Shown: in pieces, positions 6,077-10,141 of the stretch | How the letters are laid out: each line of letters opens with the position of its first letter | Position numbering within the stretch: the first letter of the stretch is position 1 | Assembly: GCA_017941505.1 (NCBI GenBank) | Contig: JAGAWH010000092.1 | Coordinates: forward strand, 1-10,141 | Length of the DNA: 10,141 nucleotides | Source of the DNA: Faecalicoccus sp. | GTDB taxonomy: Bacteria; Bacillota_I; Bacilli_A; Erysipelotrichales; Erysipelotrichaceae | Reading direction: 5' to 3' | Translations under genes and position numbers: made by a program | The notes under the pieces: model-generated | What the model was told of the DNA's origin: nothing | The model's input: the letters and a program-made list of their open reading frames with translations, nothing else | Database searches by the model: none

Positions 6077-6938
6077 AGACAATCTCAGATATATGGATAC
6101 GACACCGGCGGAACGTGTCAGCAAATCCGCACTCACAAAAATGATCTGGCGTTCCACAATGCTGCAGGCCTCCTTTAACTACGAAAGAATGCAGTCTTGT
6201 GGATGGCTGTGGGCTATGTTACCGGGATTGGAAGAAATCCATACAGAAAAAGAAGATCTGGCTACATCTATGACGCATAATATGGATTTTATTAACACAC
6301 ACCCATTCGCTGTAACATTTGTCATGGGTATTGTGTTATCGATGGAACAGTTGAAGACGGACGTACAGACAATCCGCTCTGTCCGTATCTCTGTGGCTGC
6401 ACCATTAGGTGGAATAGGAGATGCTCTATTCTGGTATACATTAGTACCTATTACAGCCGGATTGACGGCCAATATGGCAATCAACGGATCGATTATTGGC
6501 CCAATTCTCTATTTCCTGATTTTATTTGGATGTGAGATGGCCCTCCGATACGGATTAATGTATTGGTCATATAATTTAGGAATGAAAGCTGTAAGCATGA
6601 TGACGGAGTATGCGGAAGAATTTACACATGCTGCCTCATTGTTAGGTGTATTTGTGGTAGGTGCTCTAATTGCTAACTATGGTGGGGGAACCCGGTTGGG
6701 TATCACCATTGCCAATGGAGAAAGTCCGATCATTATACAAAACTATCTGGATATGATCCTTCCTTGCTTACTGCCTTTATTGATTACCTTGTTAATGTTC
6801 TTCTTGATCAAGAAGAAAGGCTGGACTCCGGTAAAATGTATCGGATTGATTCTTTTAATCGGTATCATTGGAGCAATGTTCGGCCTCTGGACCGGTGATT
6901 ATACACCTTTGATTCCGGTTCCTTGGACTGTTGGATAA
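6066..6938 (+). CDS. agaD: PTS system EIID component, mannose family (membrane)
   Basis: A 290-residue membrane partner of EIIC, of usual EIID length. The large N-terminal part holds family motifs: MLQASFNYERMQSCGWLWAM (32-51), then HPFAVTFVMGIVLSMEQ (79-95) and APLGGIGDALFW (112-123). Membrane segments are visible near 124-160 and in the C-terminal region at about 187-205, 228-248 and 255-275. AGGAGG at 6052-6057, inside the end of the EIIC gene, sits eight bases before the ATG. It is last in the operon; a terminator follows about 40 bases after the stop. It completes the transporter with EIIB, EIIC and the separately encoded EIIA. AgaD or AgaE would be the E. coli counterpart; the choice between them is not supported by the sequence. 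Confidence 0.9.
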   Translation: MASKDNLRYMDTTPAERVSKSALTKMIWRSTMLQASFNYERMQSCGWLWAMLPGLEEIHTEKEDLATSMTHNMDFINTHPFAVTFVMGIVLSMEQLKTDVQTIRSVRISVAAPLGGIGDALFWYTLVPITAGLTANMAINGSIIGPILYFLILFGCEMALRYGLMYWSYNLGMKAVSMMTEYAEEFTHAASLLGVFVVGALIANYGGGTRLGITIANGESPIIIQNYLDMILPCLLPLLITLLMFFLIKKKGWTPVKCIGLILLIGIIGAMFGLWTGDYTPLIPVPWTVG

Positions 6939-6975
6939 TAATACGACAGAAGTACGCATAAATTAATTCTCTCTT

Positions 6976-7014
6976 AAAACTCCCCTGATCCGAATTGAAT
7001 GAAGGGGAGTTTTT
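6976..7014. terminator. Rho-independent terminator after EIID
   Basis: AAAACTCCCC (6976-6985) pairs with GGGGAGTTTT (7004-7013), a ten-base stem with an 18-base loop, with the T run forming its descending arm. On the minus strand the stem is followed by TTTTAAG, so it may also stop transcripts coming from the convergent Xre operon. Confidence 0.82.
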
Positions 7015-7053
7015 GTATTATAAGTCTTGGTTATGGGGATAGATGTAAGATTA

Positions 7054-7203
7054 TTATGAGTATTTTGTGAAAACAAATTCATAAACCACATAATAATTAT
7101 CTAAGGTTGTAGCACTAAACGATACTTTGAATATAGACAGTTTATTAATGTTAGTATCCTTGAAAGCTCTTATTTTTCTAATGGACCATCGATCCTTATT
7201 CAT
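7054..7203 (-). CDS. Doubtful 49-residue ORF overlapping the end of the Xre gene
   Basis: An ATG at 7203 lies within the last codons of the Xre gene (ATGAATAA overlap of eight bases) and opens a frame of 49 codons ending at 7054. The product is basic at its start and rich in aromatic residues at its end ([17 protein letters not shown]). I do not recognise it; it has no clear membrane segment and no good ribosome binding site, so translation would depend on coupling to the Xre gene. It could be a real third gene of the operon, a remnant of a longer protein, or chance. The rest of the stretch between 7015 and 7195 shows nothing else. Confidence 0.22.
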   Translation of the reverse strand: MNKDRWSIRKIRAFKDTNINKLSIFKVSFSATTLDNYYVVYEFVFTKYS

Positions 7204-7402
7204 CGAAGATAAACAACTCTTCGATAGGAGTATCAAGAGTTCTTGAAATATCAATTGCTAATTTTAACGAAGGATTATACTCCGCTTTCTCTAATCTCAT
7301 GATCGTTTCTCTTCTGACACCTACACAAGCAGCTAATTGTGCTTGTGTCATGCCTTTTAATTGTCTATACTTTTTTAAATTACAAATAAACTTTACTTTC
7401 AT
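7196..7402 (-). CDS. Small Xre-family (Cro/CI-type) transcriptional regulator
   Basis: A 68-residue protein made of little more than one HTH_XRE domain (about 8-62). The recognition region is [20 protein letters not shown] (16-35), followed by [20 protein letters not shown] (37-56) and the typical end of this small family, [12 protein letters not shown]. The ATG at 7402 is preceded by GGTGAG ten bases upstream, a modest binding site. It lies 34 bases behind the membrane-protein gene on the same strand, so they form one operon. Small Xre regulators of this type often sit next to membrane proteins and repress their own operon; the dyad at 8099-8120 is the obvious candidate site. No sensor or metal-binding residues are visible. 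The function of the pair is unknown. Confidence 0.85.
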   Translation of the reverse strand: MKVKFICNLKKYRQLKGMTQAQLAACVGVRRETIMRLEKAEYNPSLKLAIDISRTLDTPIEELFIFDE

Positions 7403-7436
7403 CTAATATCATCTCACCAATCTAAATATAATAGTA

Positions 7437-8087
7437 TCATTGTGCATCGCTGTAATCATAGCGGTATAGTAAATACTTTGATAAAAAAACAGATAGAGCC
7501 AGATCGAGCGAAATGCTTATGGATAGCAACGCCAACAGTACCTCAGTATCAGTTACAAAAGAATTAATGTAGCATAATGCAACAGCGATAATAAACATGA
7601 AATTGAAACCAATTTTATATGCCAGGCTTTCAGCCTTAGCTTTATTGGCAATATACATTTCATCCATTAATGTATTGGACATTTTTCCTTCGTAAAACAA
7701 TCCAAAAAGACCAAAGAAAGAAAAGAACAAAAAAGGGTAGATCACTCCAAATTCTCGAAAGGTCCATATTCCCAAAAAGCCAAATAGCCCAAAAAAACCG
7801 AAAAAACCAAAATTTTTATTAATTCTACGAGTGTAGTTCGATTTTTTCTCATCCCGTCTAACTCTAAGGGCCGTTTTAATTATAGTATAAATCAATACCA
7901 GCAAATAGAATATGAATACAATAAGCGCAATTATAATAGGCAGATCTTGGATGCGAAAGGAATAGGATGAAAAGTCCATTTTTTTGACAAACCTAGACTC
8001 ATTAAAGCTGATAGAATACCACGTTGATATTGCTAAGAGGCAACCACAAACGATTCCAGCAAATAAAAGAAACCTATTTTTTTTCAT
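7437..8087 (-). CDS. Six-segment membrane protein, DUF3796-like
   Basis: A 216-residue membrane protein of unknown function. I chose the ATG at 8087 because GGAG lies six bases upstream at 8094-8097; the in-frame TTG at 8129 would overlap the promoter. Segments are visible near 6-26, 50-70, 93-109, 115-132, 160-176 and 182-205. The centre has a repeated G-F-F pattern (NFGFFGFFGLFGFLG, 92-106), then FFGLFGLFYEGKMSNTLMDE (124-143), which resembles what I recall of DUF3796 proteins next to small Xre regulators; this match is from memory. The first 80 residues, with two segments and a basic loop (RVRRDEKK), look like an addition. It is first in the operon with the Xre gene. The coding sequence is AT-rich. 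No catalytic motif is seen. Confidence 0.72.
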   Translation of the reverse strand: MKKNRFLLFAGIVCGCLLAISTWYSISFNESRFVKKMDFSSYSFRIQDLPIIIALIVFIFYLLVLIYTIIKTALRVRRDEKKSNYTRRINKNFGFFGFFGLFGFLGIWTFREFGVIYPFLFFSFFGLFGLFYEGKMSNTLMDEMYIANKAKAESLAYKIGFNFMFIIAVALCYINSFVTDTEVLLALLSISISLDLALSVFLSKYLLYRYDYSDAQ

Positions 8088-8098
8088 ATTCGTCTCCA

Positions 8099-8120
8099 AA
8101 AGAGATATATTTATCTCTTT
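8099..8120. promoter_or_regulatory. Inverted repeat at the transcription start, probable Xre operator
   Basis: AAAGAGATA (8099-8107) and TATCTCTTT (8112-8120) are exact reverse complements with a four-base spacer. On the minus strand the repeat begins about two bases after the predicted start site and ends two bases before the ribosome binding site. A related half site, TATCTTT, lies at 8135-8141 next to the -10 element. The position suits a repressor, most simply the Xre protein of the same operon. An mRNA hairpin acting on translation is the alternative. Confidence 0.5.
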
Positions 8121-8128
8121 ATATGACA

Positions 8129-8157
8129 AATATATATCTTTTAATCTTCATAGTCAA
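8129..8157 (-). promoter_or_regulatory. Sigma-A-type promoter of the membrane protein-Xre operon
   Basis: On the minus strand TTGACT (8152-8157) and TATATT (8129-8134) are separated by exactly 17 bases; each matches the consensus at five of six positions. The start site would be near 8122, giving a leader of about 35 bases. This is the best-formed minus-strand promoter in the window. Confidence 0.7.
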
Positions 8158-8224
8158 TGCTCTTTTTTGATTTATTTGAATCAATTATGAACTGAGAATA
8201 ATAATTTCCTGGATATATAACCAG

Positions 8225-9496
8225 CTAGGAAAAAATAATTCTCTTATAAAGCTTTTGGTTAATTATAAGTAAGAGGATGGTTAATAAAACTATCAAAAAA
8301 ACAGAAACATTCTTGATAGAGAATAAGACAATACAGAAAATCGAAACTACGATGCCTAATGTCCCATACAATCCTGCATATTGAGTACTTGCCAGCATAG
8401 ACGCAAGAATTTGTAAGGAGGCTATAAACATAGAATAGATAAAATACTTAAAGAGCAAAGCGCCGTTGATACCGGTTATTAAAATAAATACTAAAATCGG
8501 TACTAAAGAAAGACACGCAAATACAATGATATAGGATAAAAGAATGGTGTTACTATCGCATTTTGAAACCGCAATCTGGCAGTTGATATTCCAAAGCTTA
8601 TTCAGCATTAAATTATTGAATAAGAATTTTTTTGAGATAATTAGGATGGATACCATAGCTAGTAAGTCTACGATCCATTCTATCTCCTTTAGTTCCGGAT
8701 ATATATTTAGAAAAACAGGGATTGAAAAAGCCAGAATAATAAATTGAAACATTTGTTTCGGATCAATCACGTGAATGAATGCATTCTGTAATAATATTGA
8801 TCGATTGTCACCGGGAAAGAAGTGTATTGTCTTCGGCGTGAGACTTCGTTCAATTCTTCCAAAGACAATAGAATTCAGTTTTATCATGCATAACACCACA
8901 AGAACCCCAATAAGAATTGCGACAGGTGCGTTCATTTGCAGCAGAGCATACAGACCATAGACGCCGGCAAAAAGAACCAACCCACTAAAGACCCGTAATT
9001 CATCACTCACCGGACCGCTTCGCAGACTGATAAGAACTGTTATTAGGTTTGAAATCAACAGTACCAGGATACAGAAAAGGACGACATATATATCCAGATG
9101 AAACACATTCAGATCATAATAATGAAGGAAGTAGCGGTTGGTCAAAGTGCCGAGCATTCCCCATATAAAAACCCCCAGAATATAAGGAAGAATTATTTTG
9201 GAAGTCATAAACTTGAAAAAAGATACCCTGGATACTTTGATGATTTCAATTGTTTTATTTACGTACTCTTGATTCATAATGCGAAAGGAAAAATCGGAGG
9301 TTGCACATCCAAACATCAGTAATAAAAAAGGGAGCAGTTCGGATTGTGGATCCAATAAGAAATGATAGCCGCTGATCTCGATATTTGTCAGTAAATAGTA
9401 AAAACCAATCAAGCTGATTGCCATGATTGATAACGTTCTTTTCTGGACCAGGATTTCTTTCCACTCCTTCGTAACCATGGTCATCCAGCTAGACAT
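8225..9496 (-). CDS. ABC-2-like transporter permease, unknown cargo
   Basis: A 423-residue, strongly hydrophobic protein with roughly ten to twelve membrane segments, visible near 22-38, 53-64, 102-119, 135-158, 168-187, 191-207, 250-266, 273-288, 318-341, 346-368, 374-393 and 397-413. The N-terminus has a short cytoplasmic stretch, TKEWKEILVQKR (9-20), the usual entry of ABC-2 export permeases, where the ATPase docks. The ATG at 9496 is preceded by GGAG nine bases upstream and overlaps the 3' end of the ATPase gene by eight bases, so the two are coupled. No substrate-binding protein or peptidase is encoded nearby, so this is more likely an exporter than an importer. The cargo is unknown; peptide, antibiotic or lipid export would be ordinary for such pairs. 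No clear terminator follows it. Confidence 0.78.
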   Translation of the reverse strand: MSSWMTMVTKEWKEILVQKRTLSIMAISLIGFYYLLTNIEISGYHFLLDPQSELLPFLLLMFGCATSDFSFRIMNQEYVNKTIEIIKVSRVSFFKFMTSKIILPYILGVFIWGMLGTLTNRYFLHYYDLNVFHLDIYVVLFCILVLLISNLITVLISLRSGPVSDELRVFSGLVLFAGVYGLYALLQMNAPVAILIGVLVVLCMIKLNSIVFGRIERSLTPKTIHFFPGDNRSILLQNAFIHVIDPKQMFQFIILAFSIPVFLNIYPELKEIEWIVDLLAMVSILIISKKFLFNNLMLNKLWNINCQIAVSKCDSNTILLSYIIVFACLSLVPILVFILITGINGALLFKYFIYSMFIASLQILASMLASTQYAGLYGTLGIVVSIFCIVLFSIKNVSVFLIVLLTILLLIINQKLYKRIIFS

Positions 9497-10106
9497 CGGT
9501 CATCTCTCCATTCTCAATTTTTATGATCTTTCCGCTTATGTTATGAATCATGTCTTTATCATGCGTTACAATAATCAACAACGATTCATGTGCGTCGCTG
9601 ATTTGATTACATAGTTTGATGATCTCCTGATTAGATTCTTCATCCAGCCCTCCTGTCGGTTCATCCATGATATAGATATCTGCCTTAATCAAGAAAGTAA
9701 GGATGAGTGCTGTTTTTTGACGCATCCCTAAGGATAAGCTCTTTACTTTTTGATTCCTGGATTCGAATAAATCGTATACCTTCAACATCTCTTCAAATTC
9801 ATTTCTTTTCTCAGGATAGCTTTGATTGTAAAGTGCACAGCGATATTTCATATTATCAATGATAGACAGATCTTCATATAATGCGTTGAAATCGGGTAAA
9901 TAAGAGATTACGAGATCTTTACTATAATCGATCGATCCGCTTTTCGGTTTGAGAAAACCAAGGATCAGCTTAATCAAAGTGGTTTTACCGGATCCATTTT
10001 TGCCTGTAATCAAATATGTGGAGCCTCGGTGAAATAGACAGCTTAAATGATTGAAAATCAATGCATCCTTTTGATATCCGAAGCAGACATTATTCATTTT
10101 TATCAT
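9489..10106 (-). CDS. ABC transporter ATP-binding protein
   Basis: A 205-residue ATPase that powers the neighbouring permease. In order it has Walker A GKNGSGKTT (35-43, Lys41), the signature LSLGMRQK (124-131, the LSLGM form common in export ATPases), Walker B DIYIMDEP (143-150, with catalytic Glu149), D-loop GGLD (152-155) and the switch histidine His182 in VTHD. The Q-loop region reads YLPDFNALYEDLS (69-81), with aspartate where Q or E is usual. The protein is short for the family because it lacks the C-terminal extension of drug-export ATPases. ATG at 10106 was chosen because GGGGAG (10114-10119) lies seven bases upstream; the in-frame TTG at 10124 has none. Upstream genes are outside the window, so this may not be the first gene of its operon. 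Confidence 0.9.
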   Translation of the reverse strand: MIKMNNVCFGYQKDALIFNHLSCLFHRGSTYLITGKNGSGKTTLIKLILGFLKPKSGSIDYSKDLVISYLPDFNALYEDLSIIDNMKYRCALYNQSYPEKRNEFEEMLKVYDLFESRNQKVKSLSLGMRQKTALILTFLIKADIYIMDEPTGGLDEESNQEIIKLCNQISDAHESLLIIVTHDKDMIHNISGKIIKIENGEMTDV

Positions 10107-10141
10107 AATAAATCTCCCCGTCAATAGTTACTGAATAACCA

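Noticed and set aside
8088..8129. TTG start at 8129 for the membrane protein
   Set aside because: It overlaps the -10 element and would lie upstream of the likely transcription start; ATG at 8087 has a proper GGAG.
8167..8184. Hairpin TTGATT/AATCAA as terminator of the ABC operon
   Set aside because: Only six weak pairs, and on the minus strand it is followed by A rather than T residues.
8212..8227. CTGG/CCAG hairpin right after the permease stop
   Set aside because: Four-base stem without a T run on the minus strand; not enough for a terminator.
10107..10124. TTG start at 10124 for the ABC ATPase
   Set aside because: No binding site; the ATG at 10106 has GGGGAG seven bases upstream and ATPases of this type begin close to that point.
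1..10141. Search by eye for CRISPR repeats, insertion sequences, tRNA or rRNA genes
   Set aside because: No regularly spaced repeats, transposase-like frames, terminal repeats or tRNA-like cloverleaf signals were recognised.

Overview
The window looks like part of a low- to mid-GC Firmicutes chromosome, most likely a gut anaerobe of the Erysipelotrichales or Clostridium type. This rests on strong AGGAGG-type ribosome binding sites, sigma-A-like promoters, mannose-family PTS genes, an extended AraC regulator, and a small Xre regulator paired with a GFF-rich membrane protein. The species cannot be fixed from the sequence alone.

Bases 1 to about 6940 form an amino-sugar (N-acetylgalactosamine/galactosamine, 'aga'-type) uptake and catabolism locus. 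On the plus strand it holds the 3' end of a NagA/AgaA-type deacetylase, then agaS (galactosamine-6-phosphate deaminase/isomerase) and a mannose-family PTS EIIA behind a clear promoter. Next comes a kbaZ/gatZ-family gene with its own ribosome binding site and probable promoter, ending in a bidirectional terminator. An AraC-family regulator follows on the minus strand. Divergent from it are genes for PTS EIIB, EIIC and EIID, ending in a second terminator. EIIA plus EIIB, EIIC and EIID make one complete mannose-type PTS, split over two transcription units by the regulator. The expected flow is uptake and phosphorylation by the PTS, deacetylation by NagA/AgaA, and AgaS conversion of galactosamine-6-P to tagatose-6-P plus ammonia. 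KbaZ then acts on tagatose-6-P or its bisphosphate. The usual partners, tagatose-6-P kinase and the catalytic aldolase KbaY/GatY or LacD, are not in this window. That leaves open a shortcut in which the KbaZ-family protein epimerises tagatose-6-P to fructose-6-P.

Bases about 7015 to 10141 are all minus strand, more AT-rich and unrelated to sugar use. Read from the right they hold an ABC ATPase and its permease (overlapping, one export system, cargo unknown). A strong promoter with an operator-like dyad at its start site follows, then a six-segment membrane protein resembling the DUF3796 family and a 68-residue Xre regulator. A doubtful 49-codon ORF overlaps the end of the Xre gene. No RNA genes, insertion sequences or CRISPR arrays were seen.
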